Source: Todiramphus chloris collaris
Lineage: Eukaryota; Chordata; Aves; Coraciiformes; Alcedinidae
NCBI GenBank assembly: GCA_025345505.1
Contig: JANVCC010000174.1
Coordinates: 1,142,107-1,206,106, forward strand
Reading direction: 5' to 3'
Length of the DNA stretch: 64,000 nucleotides
The position numbers were made by a program, and so were the translations under genes. The notes below the pieces were generated by a model. It made no database searches. It had not been told where the DNA came from and worked only from the letters and a program-made list of their open reading frames with translations. Positions 46,280 to 57,830 of the stretch are shown in pieces; positions within the stretch are counted from its first letter, which is position 1; the number at the start of each line of letters is the position of its first letter.

Positions 46280-47240
46280 TTATGCAAACATAGGGAAAAC
46301 ATCGAAAGATAAACACAAAGCAAAACGACAATTTCACCACCACCCACCCCCTTGAAAAAACCCACCCCGCAGACAATAAAGCCACATACATGCACAAACC
46401 CAGGTAACTGCACACGGCAGAGATGGGGAAAGGGAAAAGAAAACAGAGAGAAGCACACAGACAGAGGCAGCGAATTCCACACCCGGGAAAAGACACACGC
46501 CTCGGAACAAATAGCGATGCACGAGTACGCTGAAACGTGCCTGCGTGAGCACTCCGACGGGAGTCCCGGGGAACGAGTCGAGAGCAAAACAAACACAAAA
46601 AGGACTCTTCTTAGGGAGCTACGCGTACACCTACCCAGGAAACAAGGGTGCGCTTCTGTGGTGAAAAGGGAGGAAAAGGAAATGCTCAGGCATTCTCAGA
46701 CAAAGCCAAAAAAGAGGAGCAGGCAAACAGGGTTAAACAGGTGCACACGCTGCCGTGTGCTGACAAACAGCGATACCCAGCTGGAAACAGGGCACGGCAC
46801 AGGCACAGATGCAGACTCTTCTTGCACCGGGTGTCGGGGACCTCTCTCCTTCTCGGTAAGACAGACGCAAAGTTAGTGAAATAACAGAGAAGGAAATACG
46901 CTCGGGTACGAGTGAAACACGTTTGTGAAAGCCCCTCCACCGAGTCAGCCCAGTTGTTGAGGAATTCAGGGCAGAATGCTCAGGAGCAGCAAAGCAATTG
47001 CACTTATGGGCAGACATTCCGAGGCACAGGGAGATCTGTTTACTCCCAAGGAGAGTGAAGTCCACTCACAAGCATGAACAGGCAAGGCTACAGCAGAAAC
47101 ACCCCTGCGTGACCACAGCGAGTGCCGTTTGCCGACAAAAGAAGTATCTGCTGAGAAAAGGAAGCAAACTCATGGAGCACAAGGCTCCATTCTTGTTTGT
47201 GTAGTCATCCCAGAGACAGAGGGAAACATCTCTGACCATG
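46280..47240. other. T-poor, A/C/G-rich strand-asymmetric segment
   Basis: Over about 950 bases the plus strand is rich in A, C and G and poor in T, with many AC and AG dinucleotides (GCACACAGACAGAGGCAGCG, GACACACGCCTCGG) and a fair number of CpG. Frames are long on both strands (174 codons plus at 46352-46876, 138 codons minus at 46180-46596) because stop codons need T on the coding strand. The translations have no domains. It may be a decayed AC-rich simple repeat or a transcribed segment with strand-biased mutation. Confidence 0.55.
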
Positions 47241-47769
47241 TAGGCAAAAACCACAACTAGACAGAAACTCAGCTGGGTGCCACAGGATGCTCACCAGCAC
47301 CCTGAGAAACTGAAGGAAAAGAAATTTGGTACAGCAAATACTCCCATAGGCCAGTAGGGGAAAAAGATGGTTTCTTAGCTGCTTCCAAGACTCTCCCACA
47401 TACTCTGTCCAGTGGTAGCCAATGAAGCTGGTTCACACTTAGTCTCTGCTTCTGTAGTCTCAGTGTCACTGTATCCGTGCCAGAAAGTATGAAGAACTTG
47501 TAAGTGGGCAGAAATGTGTGGTGCAGAACAAGAGCATTGATATCTATTCATTGTTCTACTCCATTGTCGTTTGTCGTCTCAAGCATTTTAAGAAAAGTTG
47601 ATTTCCTCTTGGTATACACAACTGCACCCTGAGCATTCACCAAAAATATAATTATATTTCAGTTTTGTTGCTTTCTTTTCCCTTCTATAATTAAGATTCA
47701 TATTTTAGTACAAAAGCCTCAACCCGCTCTGAGGTCCACCATGCTCTGTACCATTTAATCGCGTTTCTA
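47241..47769. other. unassigned non-coding stretch
   Basis: No gene, RNA or repeat is recognised. The normal base balance returns after the T-poor segment. Confidence 0.4.
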
Positions 47770-47950
47770 GAACCAGTCCTTGTCCTGAAGAGCTTGCGTT
47801 GCTGCTAGAGGAGCAGAGAAAGGAAGCAGGAGTATCTCTCATTCCCCAGTGAAGCCCTGAGGAAGTTACTTGTCCAGGCTAGCCATGGAGTCTTGGCAGA
47901 GCTAGGAGTTGGAGCCGCATCTCCTGATTCACAGGCCATTGCTTCAGAAA
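47770..47950 (-). mobile_element. MIR-like amniote SINE, antisense, degraded
   Basis: CAGTCCTTGTCCTGAAGAGC with TTGCG near 47774 is the antisense of the 'TGTAAGCTCTTCGGGGCAGGG' segment seen in sense at 29673. ATTCCCCAGTGAAGCCCTGA near 47841, GTTACTTGTCC near 47865 and GGCAGAGCTAGGAGTTGGAG near 47895 follow in antisense order. TCTCCTGATTCACAGGCC ends the tRNA-side region. Confidence 0.75.
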
Positions 47951-48987
47951 TGAGATCATCCTTCTTCCCTGATTTAAATATACCTTAGCATGGGCTACTA
48001 GTCATGTCGTATTGGTGAGATCCAGTTGGGAGATCCAGGGAAAACAGTACCAAGGGTAACAGTTTGAGAGCTACGCTTGCATTAGGAAGGGCTAAGGGGA
48101 ATACATCAGTAGAGCTGTGCTGTGGGAACCTCTCAGTTCCGACCTCGCTTCCCTGGCCTATGAACATGTTCACCATTGCAGCTTATACCCACTCCTCCAA
48201 GCAAAGCAGCTCTACCACCAGGAGTATTATTCTGTCAGCGTAACCACCGATGTGCTGGGGCTCCAGCAGCGCAGTTCCACTGGGAAGAGCCACAGTCCCA
48301 GTCCTAGCCATAGCTGTATAGGCTGGGAACAGCAGCCTGAGCGACGGGCACGGCTGTGCAGGGCACCACTGGGAAAGCCAAAGGGTGGATGCTGCTTGGC
48401 AGCGGGGAGGGGGGAGCGTGCCAGGGAGGAGGGCTCTGTGGGAAGGGTCTTGGAAATGGCAGCAGGGCAAGATGCGGCAGTGGGTGCTGCAGAAGTAAGA
48501 AAGGGAACGGAGCAACACAGATGTCAGGGGATTTCATCTGGTACTGGGCAATTTGTGTTCCTGGGGACCGGTTCTGTAAGTCACTCATCATCCATTGCCT
48601 GAGTCCCCTGAAGTCACGGAGAGCGTGGTGTGTGCAAGCTGCGCAGCTTGGCCCTTCCTCAAGGGCACATCTCTCTGCAGCGAGGAACCAGCGCTTATCG
48701 TGACAGTCGGATATTCTTTATTACAGCTGCAGGAAAGAGCTGGCCCCTTGGGTGCTCCGTTCAGGGGATCCCTTTCTTCACAGGGCGATGAGGAAACTCT
48801 ACCTAGCGTTTCCAAAACCCCTCCCTGTGCTGCGCAAAGACTTCTGTGCAGGTTAGGGGCACAAAAATGGTACAGCCTTTCCTGACGCTGCCTCACCAGC
48901 ATTGAACTCGTCAGAGAGAACTGTCTGGTTTGGTGCTGTGGATGGAGGAAATGCAGCCAGGAGAGTAGAAGGGAGGATGAACACATG
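47951..48987. other. unassigned non-coding stretch
   Basis: Moderately GC-rich DNA with no recognised gene. Overlapping frames of up to 161 codons on both strands at 48117-48986 have no family features. Confidence 0.4.
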
Positions 48988-49074
48988 TTCCCCTGTTTGT
49001 TCAGTGCCTAGCAGCTTTAGGTTGTACCGTAATCGTAGTCTTGATTCATCTACTGTACCGAAATAAATATATAT
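48988..49074 (+). mobile_element. amniote SINE 3' tail, sense
   Basis: CCCCTGTTTGTTCAGTGCCT with AGCAG, then TTGTACCGTAATCG and a tail ACCGAAATAAATATATAT. This matches the '...gtttgtacagcgcctagcacaatgg...taccgtaatacaaataataa' end of the same family as the copies at 29665 and 30848. Confidence 0.65.
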
Positions 49075-49904
49075 ACTGGGCAGCTGCTTTTCCCCAGGCT
49101 GTGTCACCGAGTATGGATTCAATCATGTTTTCATCCTTTTGGCAGATAGAGGAGGAGAAAGAGTGTGAAAGAGGGAAGCAGCAAGGCACAGAGGTGGGGG
49201 CAGCAGGAGGAGCTGCTGTTGTCGGTTCTGTTTCATTGTTTACCGTCTATGACTTTGTACAGCTTTTAACTCCACCGTTTGGCAAGAGAGCAGCTGGCAC
49301 CACTTGCCTTCTTTGGAGTGCATGTGCTGCCTGCAGAAAGACAGCCCAGGTTAGCTCATGTGGGAAGAGATGGGATCTCCTCCCAGTGAGAATGTGGGCT
49401 TGGAGCTTCAGAGAGTCTGTTGAAAACCTCTCAGGTCTGAACTACCCTTCTCCCCCTTGGATCTCTTATCCACTCACCATTCTGCTCCTTTTCTCTTTGT
49501 GAGGGTTTATTTCAAACAAACTTTGTTCCACATGAAAATATGATACAACCATTTATTCACCTCCCTCCCCGTCTTCCCTTTTGCCACCCATGGAGAGCCA
49601 GCAGTTCCCTCTCCTCTCTGCATTAGTGCTGAACCAGTTTCCCCAGCTCATGTGCTCTTCTTTGAATGGTGTTGAAAACCATGTCCTTCCTATTTGTCAT
49701 TGTTAGATCTCCATAGCACTTTCTCCCTGTGTAACAGCTCTAACCTGGGTGTATTTAGTGAATCCTAAATGGCTGATGGCCAAAAATTCTAGGTAATTTC
49801 AGGAGGACTTGATACTCTTCATTTCTGGTCATAACTTGATCATATAATTTGGCTGTGTACTCTTAAAGAGCTGCTGTGGCTGGTGGAGTCATTCTTATAT
49901 CCAT
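49075..49904. other. unassigned non-coding stretch
   Basis: No gene or repeat is recognised. A purine-rich part (GAGGAGGAGAAAGAG) lies at 49149-49175. Confidence 0.4.
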
Positions 49905-49985
49905 AACAGTTTGTAAAGCACTTAAGGGTACCTTTGGATGAAAAGCACTAAATAAATGTTCAGCAAGATGATGTTATTTATCCCT
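49905..49985 (+). mobile_element. MIR-like SINE 3' tail, sense
   Basis: CAGTTTGTAAAGCACTTAAG, then ACCTTTGGATGAAAAGCACT, AAATAAATG and GATGTTATTTA match the 'tttgtaaagcgctttgxxatccttggatgaaaggcgctatataaatg...ttatta' 3' end of old amniote SINEs. The 5' part is not recognisable. Confidence 0.7.
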
Positions 49986-50208
49986 GTAATCACCTGTCAC
50001 TTCCACCCTATTTTTGTTCCTCCCTGTCCCATCCAATCGGCCATATTATACGCTCATGCATATGGTCATGCACTCATCAATCCACCTTTATCCATATGCA
50101 GAGACACTCAAGTGTTATGAGAGCTACACGGAAAGACAGATGCATGCATCTAATCCTTCCCTGCTCATCTGTCCTCATCCAGCTAGTACAGACACATAGC
50201 AACATTTT
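49986..50208. repeat. degenerate CATG/ATGCA low-complexity tract
   Basis: At about 50040-50155 there are repeated short motifs such as CATGCATATGG, ATATGCAG and GATGCATGCATC. It is probably a decayed alternating microsatellite of the same kind as at 29280 and 57650. Confidence 0.35.
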
Positions 50209-50550
50209 TTAAGCACTTAAGTGACTTAGGATCCCAAGTTTCATTTCTGAGAGAGGCTTTGGAGTTTAAATGCCCCTGAAAGTCAGTGAGATGTGTTCTC
50301 CAGATTACAATTCCTCAAGTCTGTAAGTGTCACATTTTCAAAGTGCTCTCTTTATCTAAAGATTCAGATAGGCACCTTGTAGATTATCAAAACTGTTTAA
50401 GATAGGCACATAAATCCAAATGATTTTAATGTAGCCTGCCTTGAAAATTTTAAGACCCCTCTGGGCACTTATCTTTCAAAGGCATCTAAATCCTTTTGAA
50501 AAATTGGTACCAAGAGCCTCTAAGATCCTTTAAAAAACAGCTCTTAAGCT
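50209..50550. repeat. ancient palindromic interspersed repeat with AGGCACxTAAATCC motifs
   Basis: The segment starts AAGCACTTAAGTGACTTAGG and carries three variants of the motif AGGCAYNTAAATCC (50371 region partial, 50403-50418, 50480-50493), each linked to TTTGAAAA or TTTTCAAA phrases. AAAGTCAGTGAGAT in the first half and inverted phrases in the second give it a partly palindromic layout. This is the style of an old repeat frequent in turtle and crocodilian DNA ('acttaggcacctaaatxcctttgaaaat'). The class is uncertain, and it is probably a non-autonomous DNA element. Confidence 0.6.
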
Positions 50551-51889
50551 ACTCGCCCATAGCCAAACACCAGGAGAGTGACTGCTACCTTAGGTAAATC
50601 CACACGTCAGCGATGCCGCTTAGGAAAAAGGTGACTCTGGTATCGGCTTTAGTGAGCGGAACACGGCATTTGGTGATCCTATGATCCTGGCAAGATGCAG
50701 CATTAGAATCTCTTGTCAGCTCAGGCTCAGTACCAGACCTGTGTGGATCCTGCCCACGTTTCCTGGGCTCTGGGAGGGATGTCTGCTCTCCTGCTCTGCA
50801 GGACCTTCCCCTGTGCCTCTGGGACAAGCCCGCATCACTGGGAAGAGCTCTGCTCACTGCCATCTGGGTTCTGGGTGACAGGATGAGGGTTCTGGTGGGG
50901 ATGGGATGCCTGTGCCGTGTGTGAGCCTCCACAGAAAGTTCTATACAACCCTCTTTGTTATCATCAGCAAAAGGCAGAGGGGACTCACCTGTCAGAATCC
51001 CCTGCTTGGCAACATTTCAAGCTCGGATCCTGGCTAGGTGGGACCTAGTAAAAGGTATGTGGAGAGGGGTTGGTATTTGAACAAAGCCATGGTGTTCAGC
51101 GGATGGTCACTGGTGCTGGTTCTGACATCTCACCACTTTCTACAGGGTTGTGCAGAAAAATCCCATAAACCAAACAAGCTTTCCAGGAAAGAAAATGAAG
51201 CAGAAAATCCTGCCCCTCTTTTAAATTATGTCCAAGTAGGCTGAGCTGGCAAGAACGCCTTCAAGTGTGAAGTTCTTTCCATTTTATGGCTAGGAGTTCC
51301 CAAGAGAACATCTTCTTTCTTCCCTTTTTTTTTTTTTCTTTTATTTCTTGAAGGTTTTTTTTCAGCAGGGGTTGAGGGCAGATACTGTGCGCATGATTTG
51401 GCTGGTAGGGGCAAGAATCTGTCAGCAGAAAAAGGGCCGTCAGCGAGAGAAAGTGAGCTGCAAATTGTCCATTTCTAAACTGCTCGTTCATCTGACACTT
51501 GCAGACTCAGAAGCCACCTGTTCAGCCATCAGTCACCAAGTGAAAATGAAGCTTTCCTTAAACCAAGATTCTGACATACACGGAAAACTAAAGAGAGTAA
51601 AAAGAGAGGAGTAAAGAAAGTTCTTTTGAATTTGCTCCGCTGTGAAGTGAGACTAGAAAGCGAAGCTAAAACCCCAGGGAAGGTTTTTATTTCCTCTTCT
51701 CTCCAAGCTGTAATATTTTTCAGACAGCAACAAACAAAAACACCCAGCACCTTCCGCAAAACATTTTTGCAGAAACCCAGAAGTGTTTCTGAAGTCAGAA
51801 GCTGCCACCTCTGCCTCCCCCCCCAAACAGCAGCAGATTTTGGGGGTGTGACCGGCTCCTCGCTAAGAGAACTCCCTGCCCGCTAACAA
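50551..51889. other. unassigned non-coding stretch
   Basis: No gene is recognised. A T-rich run at 51324-51350 and a C run (eight C) near 51826 are the only low-complexity items. Confidence 0.4.
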
Positions 51890-52139
51890 GTGGTGCAGCT
51901 CTTTGAAGCTGCGAAACTAAAGAGTGGATTAGCTGTGATCCCAAGTGCAGAGCAGGCTTTCCCCTTTCCATGCAAGGTCAAATTAAGAGTGGACCAGCCA
52001 GCCACCCAAAAGTAGACCGTCCTAAGCAGCTGATTATTTTTTGCCCGCTTCGGGTGCAATGCATTTGCCTCTCGGGAGGAGAATTTCAGGGTAGCAGCCA
52101 GCAGGGTAGGCTCTTACGTGCGAGGCTTTTCTGGCTGAC
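51890..52139. promoter_or_regulatory. candidate conserved non-coding element
   Basis: Repeat-free flank of the stronger element that follows, with GAAACTAAAGAGTGGATTAG, GGTCAAATTAAGAG and GCAGCTGATTATTTTTTGCC. The motifs suggest homeodomain and E-box (CAGCTG) binding. The call is weak. Confidence 0.25.
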
Positions 52140-52350
52140 CACAGAGCACATAGCCCATGCGCCTGATCGAATAGCTTATTAATTTCATCATTTCAGACTT
52201 TTATGGTTTTTCCAGTTGCTGCTGCTTTTATAAACAAGCATTTCAGTGACCTTCCCCTCCGGACATCAGCGCATTCAGCTCTGCAAGAATCCCAAGCTCT
52301 GAAAGTTTATAAATAAGCCTTCTATCAAGTTCCACAACAGGTGTGACCTC
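52140..52350. promoter_or_regulatory. candidate enhancer with CDX/HOX-type and T-box motifs
   Basis: A 210-base repeat-free stretch. It has TTTTATGG at 52199-52206, TTTTATAAAC at 52226-52235 and GTTTATAAATA at 52305-52315, all resembling CDX/posterior HOX sites, and AGGTGTGA at 52339-52346, the canonical T-box half-site. AGCTTATTAATTTCATCATT lies at the start. The pairing of CDX/HOX-type with T-box sites suits axial or mesodermal enhancers, but activity is inferred from motifs only. Confidence 0.4.
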
Positions 52351-55300
52351 CCCCCCTCCTGTCCTAAAACTGAACAGTTTCAACAAGCAAATAAAGACTG
52401 CACAGTCCTGTCTTAAAGGGGAAGCACTCTGCGGAGTGGTAGATAGGCCCTGATAGCCCCGGACAGAAGGCCTGGCCCATCGGCAAGAAGAGATCGCGTG
52501 GCCAGAGCCCGGGGACTCCTGGCTCCTTGAGGTGGCCCTTTAAGCAAGCGTGAGAGCCTCAGAGTGGAACGGTGCTCACCGTGACCTACATCAGCATGAC
52601 ATTCCCAGGCTGTCCCACGCACTGTCCCAGGCTCCTGGTAGGTTCCGAGTGCTGTGTCTGCCTGGCTGAGACAGGAGGTTTCTAGAGGCTTCTGTCCTAA
52701 GTAGAAGTTGCACAACCAGAATCTCTTCACTTTCCATGGGGTTCCTGCCGCTGTCTCGACGGCGTGTTGGCAACACGGAGAGAAGGGACAGGTCCTGTTG
52801 TGAGCTGCAAAGGGGACAGTTTCATCCTTGTTTGGCTTGGCTTAAAATGAGACTGTTCTCCTAGTTCCTGGTATTCTGCATGTACTGCGTCTACTCCTTT
52901 TCCACTCCCCTCAAAATGTTAGAGGAAAACCAGGATCTTGCAGTGGGGAAACTGAAATCTGAGTTTGCAGTTTCTTTCTGTGGGTGAGCACTTCGAAAGC
53001 TGTGACGTGGACAAAGATGAGGCTTCCGTCTTTGTAAGAGGCTCCAGCTGATGTTCTTTCCCTGAGCAGAAATTGTGAGATGGGGTCAAGAGAGCAGTTC
53101 ACCTGTGGGAAATAGCATTTTTCCCTCTTTGTTCTCTGAGACTGTGCGATGGTGTCTGTTATATAAGTTCAAAAGGAGAGCAAATGACTTGAGGTGTCTT
53201 AAGTGCGCTCCTTGGTGCAGACTGCTACATAAAGTAGCAGCATGGTGGTCAGTGAAAAGATGCTGTGAGGCCTTTGAGACAGCAGGACAGAGGGGGCACT
53301 TCTGTTCCAGTAGAGTCAGTGATGACTGGATCTCGGTATTGCTGGGCGAGAGGTTGGCTGTGACCCTTGAGACAGGGAAATACTCAGCTCACCAGTACAG
53401 CTGAGGAAGCAGCTACAGCAAACGAGCCAGGAAGAGCCAGCGGTCTCAGTGCAGTGAAAGGAGCAGTGCAATTGGTGTGCCGGGGAATACCTGGTACCAT
53501 CAGTACGTGCTGCAGTGTTTTGGAGCTAGTGTGATGGTATACTCTGGGGCAAACAGAGTAATTCCACAACCAAGAGGTTCAACATGGTCAACAGATACGA
53601 GGAACACAATGTGATCAGCTGGAAAAGGGATTGAACATTATCAGTGGGTGCGGAGACAGCGATCATGATATAACCAATGGGACATCAGGTCTCCTGCTGT
53701 CAAGCCTCATGCTGCCCATTCTTGACACGGAAAATTGCTTTAAAGCATATTTGCTATTACATATATAGCACACAGTCTGCAAAAGTGTGAGCACGTTGCT
53801 GTGATGTGGAAACAGTGTCAGGTAGCTCCACCAAGATGAATTGCATTCGTCCGTGTGGTCAGGTAAGTGGGTGAGTGGAGCATGCACAAGTGCTAAAATG
53901 GGGTTTAGCCGACATAGAGAATGGGTGGTGGAGCTGCAGGCCTCATGCTGCAGTCCCTTTCCTGCAGCATTATGGAAGGATTTGGTTCTAAGAACATCCT
54001 AAGTACCCTGCGGAGAACAATAAGAGCAGCCATTTGGCTCATGGTGAGCCTCGTCCCTTCTAATGCACTTGCAGTCCCCCAGGGCCATGTCTAATTACTG
54101 CTCAAACACAATAGTTGCAACTATGCATCATGCCAAAACCATCCAGAATAAGCCTCACACAGTGGGATTTGTTGTCAGTCTTGCCTTTTTGTTTTCTTTT
54201 TTTTTTTCTTTTGCGCAGTGCTGGTAAGAAAACTTTGTAACCCCCATCCCTGCTCGGGGATCTGCAGCATCTGCATCTAGCTGGCATCCAACAAATCCCC
54301 AAGAGAGCATAAAGGGAAGGTTACTTCATGGGGATCACTGGATATTTTCTACTCTGGTGAAGAGAAAGTTCCTTCCCAGGACGTCTCTCCACACAGAGGC
54401 TTTTGGTGTAGGCGGATTTTGCTCTCTACTAGAAATCAAAGTCCAGTCCTCGCCTCCAACCAAAGCCAGCCTCTGGGCTGAGGTTGTGTCTTAGGGCACT
54501 GAGCACCCTTTAGCAGGCAAGGACAAGCTCTCTCCAGTGCTAGTGGCTTTGAGAAGTTGTCTAACCAGGTATATAAACTCTCATTTAAAAGAAAACTAAT
54601 GTTTCTCTTTGCTACTACAAGGGCTGACTGCGATCTTTGCTCTATCTGAATCCTTCCTCTGACACCGTAAGCCCTGGTTGGCATCCCCCCAGTGTAGATT
54701 TGCCTTCCAAAACGATCATCGTTTCTTGGGGATTAGGGTGTGGCCGCTTTCAGCAAACACAGATAACACCCAGCTTGCGTGCAGCTCTATGGCTAGCACA
54801 GGGATGCCTGCCTGTGCACATGTAGACACATATATATATGCAGGAATGCATAGCTATACGTTGTATAGAGGAAGGCAAAGGGATGTATACAGACTCAGGC
54901 TGTGGTAATTCAAACAAACACAATGCATTCCCTGGTGGGTGGAGTCTCGCTGGTTAAGATGCTCTTCAGGAAAGCGATGAGGTTCTCTGAGCGCAGGCAG
55001 GTCCGGCGCTGCTCCGCAGGCCATCCACAGCACGCCTGGTTTGCACCAGCCACGGCCCCACGGGGGCCAGGAACCTCTTCAGAGGAACTAGTGAAAGCTC
55101 ACATCCTTTCACAGCACAGATGGCAGCTCAAAACCAGAGTCCAAATGCAAGATGTAAGGAAGCTTCAAACCTGGGTCCCCAGGTCATGGATTAAACCTTC
55201 CATGGTCCTGTCTGCAGCCAAGGTAGTCACTTCATAGTCACTGATCCAGATAAATGTGCTGACTGTGGTGTGATCAGACATTGGCCAGTGTCCTGCAACA

Positions 55301-55599
55301 GCCTGAAGAAAGCACATGTAACCCCCATTTCTGTGAAGCCTAAGGGCACGTGAGAGCGAGGGGTTGGTCGTCTCTGGGTTTCAGGTCCTGTGGGGAGCTT
55401 CACGTTGCGTGACAAACGGAGAGATGTGCAGGTGTATGAATGCAAAGCCAGGAAATTTCAGATGGCTCTGCCCTGTTCAGTGCACTTTGCATGGTCCCCA
55501 CTGGTGTGAACGGCAGTTAGAAGAAGGCAACGCGAGGGAGATACACCCACAAAGCAGAGGCTGGAAACCAGCTCTGTAACACGGTCAGAAAGCCCTGGG
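52351..55599. other. unassigned non-coding stretch
   Basis: More than 3 kb with no recognised gene, RNA or mobile element. A T run lies near 54200-54207 and a degenerate CATATA tract at 54815-54870. The segment 53080-53900 has a slightly different texture and low repeat similarity. I looked for LTR-like ends there and found none. Confidence 0.4.
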
Positions 55600-55870
55600 T
55601 GTCCAGGAGGTGAGCCTGGATTCAGAACCTAGCGCTCCGAAATCTCTGGTTACGAGCAAAAGCATTTGAAAATAAATATAGACACAAATTAAAATGATAC
55701 CATTTTTGACAAAGTCGGCGGTAGTTGAAATATAATGAGGCACTGTAGAAAAATGCCCCTCCACCAAGCGAGCACTTGCCGGGCGGATTAGCCAGCATTC
55801 CTTCTCCTCCATCGAGTGGTGTCACAAGCTAATAAATATTTCAGAATTGGCTGTATTCAATCCAGCCCTT
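55600..55870. promoter_or_regulatory. candidate conserved non-coding element
   Basis: Repeat-free, AT-rich in the middle: AATAAATATAGACACAAATT followed by AAAATGATACC at 55671-55701, then TTGAAATATAATGAGGCAC and AAGCTAATAAATATTTC. Homeodomain and FOX-like motifs are frequent. Overlapping minus-strand frames of 67 and 75 codons match no family. Confidence 0.35.
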
Positions 55871-57039
55871 GTCCCGGTTGACGTCTGTTCTCTCAGTTTT
55901 CAGAAGGAGACAGGTGCAGAAGGATGAAAAGGGATTTAATTACTAAACATCCCCTACTCCCAGAATCCAAACACATGCTGTACTGTACATATACACCACA
56001 CCTACTGTACTCACAGGCACATATAATACTCGTGCATACAGAGTCACACCTACTACACTGCTGCACACACTCGGGCAAGGCACATTGCACACGGGCTGTG
56101 TTTGGGAAGCAGAGAACTCGGGTGTCGCACCAGTGTCTGTCGGCCAGAGGATGTGGAAGGGTCCACGTGTACGCTGAGGTCCCAGCCGTGTTCCTCCTCT
56201 AGAGCCACACACCCTGGCAGAGAATTGCAAGCAAGGCACAGATGACTTGTTTGTTTGTCCCCTCCTTCTGCCAGGCTGTAAAGGGGTAACAGTTGTCTGT
56301 GGCTGCCCACCAGCAAATGCAAACCTGGTTTTGTTTGTTCATTTATTTCCTTCGTAGACTGACTGTCCTGTGCCCAGTCCCTGCCTCTTCTCAGGTCGGG
56401 GAGCACTGCAAAGAGCCGTGCTGTGAGTACAGTGCTTGCTTACCTACACGTGGATGAGTTACTCTGTCAATGCTCTCCCTTTACACGCTGTGCTCTGGTA
56501 CAAGAAGTGTGCAAAGGCCCCAGCCATAACTTTTAAAACTTCTTATAAGAGTAGATTTTCAGGTACTTTGTACCCACAACCGAGGGCATTTCCAAGAGCT
56601 CCCATTCAGAGAACACACAAGAAATGAGGGAAATGGTGCTGCTCATTCGGTTGGTATCCTGGTCACTGCTGTGAGGATGGTATCTTCTCTTCCCAAGACC
56701 TCCCTGCTGTCTGACAGGGCAGATCTAGCAGCACTTTTCACAAGAACAGTAGTCTTAGTCTGGGAGTTGTGGGCAAATTTCAGTGTGAGAAGCTACGTTC
56801 AACCTCTAAACTTTCCTGGCACTTTCAGCTACAAGCAGGATACTCCTTCCTTTCCTATTCCTGGCCTAACTGTTCCTGTGGGCTGTTCAGCAGCAGTTGT
56901 GCTCCACCACAGAGACAGCTGCCTGACAGAAAGGGCACTGGTAGGCAGCCTGGCCAAGCTGGTGGAGCCTCGGTGGGAGCTTAAGAGCTAGCAAGTCATC
57001 CTCGCCCCTGCCCTCACCCATCGGAAGAAGCCGGGTCGT
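55871..57039. other. unassigned stretch with degenerate ACAC/ACAT tract
   Basis: No gene is recognised. At 55965-56095 short motifs ACACAT, GTACATATACACC and TACACTGCTGCACACAC recur, as expected for a decayed CA-type microsatellite. The rest is ordinary. Confidence 0.4.
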
Positions 57040-57205
57040 TTTATGCCAGTTGCCTCAGTTTCATCATCTGTAAAATGAAGCTAGTAACGTGAACTTCTTC
57101 TGGAAAGTGATTTGAGCTAGCAAATACTTGTCTGAGTAGTCTGTTAGAGTGCTTTGAGATCTTCAGGGGCCTCCTGAGTGCATCAGTGCGATACGTTGCT
57201 GTTAC
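57040..57205 (+). mobile_element. MIR-family SINE, sense, degraded
   Basis: TTGCCTCAGTTTCATCATCT followed by GTAAAATGAAGCTAGTAACG at 57050-57089 is the MIR core in sense. GTGCTTTGAGATCTTCAGGG near 57150 is the 3' 'gcgctttgagatct' segment. The tail after 57180 is eroded. Confidence 0.8.
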
Positions 57206-57649
57206 CAGCTACTTTAGGCAGCAAGGAAAAAGGGATAGAGTTGATGAAAGAGAAAGTTGGGTGCTCCTCCAGTCCTGCCCCCGCTGGAGTTGTGCTATTG
57301 TTGACTCCAGTCTAAGTAGGATCAGGACCTGGAAGCTCAAGTGATAGATGGTGACAAGCACCAAGAAAATCAAAAGTGATGGATGATGAAAGCAAATGGT
57401 TCTGTGTCTGGGCTAGAAGGAGTTTCCAGATAATGTATCTCTTAGGTCAAATGCAGAATGCCATTGGCTTTAGAGATGGGTAATTAGTGTATCAGAAAAT
57501 TGGGGGAAATTATGTATGTTTTTAAGATGGGCTATTAAAGCAAGTCATGAATTATTGAGAGGGGAAGCTGCTTTCTTTGTTTTATTTAAGTTAACCTTGG
57601 AGAGCAGAGCAAGAACACCAGGACGATTTTTTCCTGGGACGCATGTTCT
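57206..57649. other. unassigned non-coding stretch
   Basis: No gene or repeat is recognised. The interval includes an AT-rich part at 57480-57600. Confidence 0.4.
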
Positions 57650-57830
57650 CTATAAGCACATGTGGGTGCAATGACATCAGGTCCCCTGCTGCATCACATG
57701 CACTGCACACACATGCTCCTGCGCACATACGTGCATGCCTGCATCACAGCAGAGCCTGTACATACTCTAGCTTCACGTGCACGGTACATATATGCATACG
57801 CATGCTCGTTATCTCTTACACGCACAGCTC
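57650..57830. repeat. degenerate CATGCA/ACAC low-complexity tract
   Basis: Many short repeats of GCACAC, CATGC, ATACGTGCATGC and ATATATGCATACGCATGC occur over 180 bases. It is the clearest of the decayed alternating purine-pyrimidine tracts in the window. Confidence 0.6.

Noticed and set aside
46352-46876. 174-codon plus-strand frame
   Set aside because: It lies in the T-poor segment, where stop codons are rare on the plus strand. The Lys/Thr/Arg-rich translation has no domain.
53080-53900. Possible LTR or retroviral remnant
   Set aside because: No matching direct-repeat ends, primer-binding site or polypurine tract was found, and no reading frame suggests retroviral proteins.
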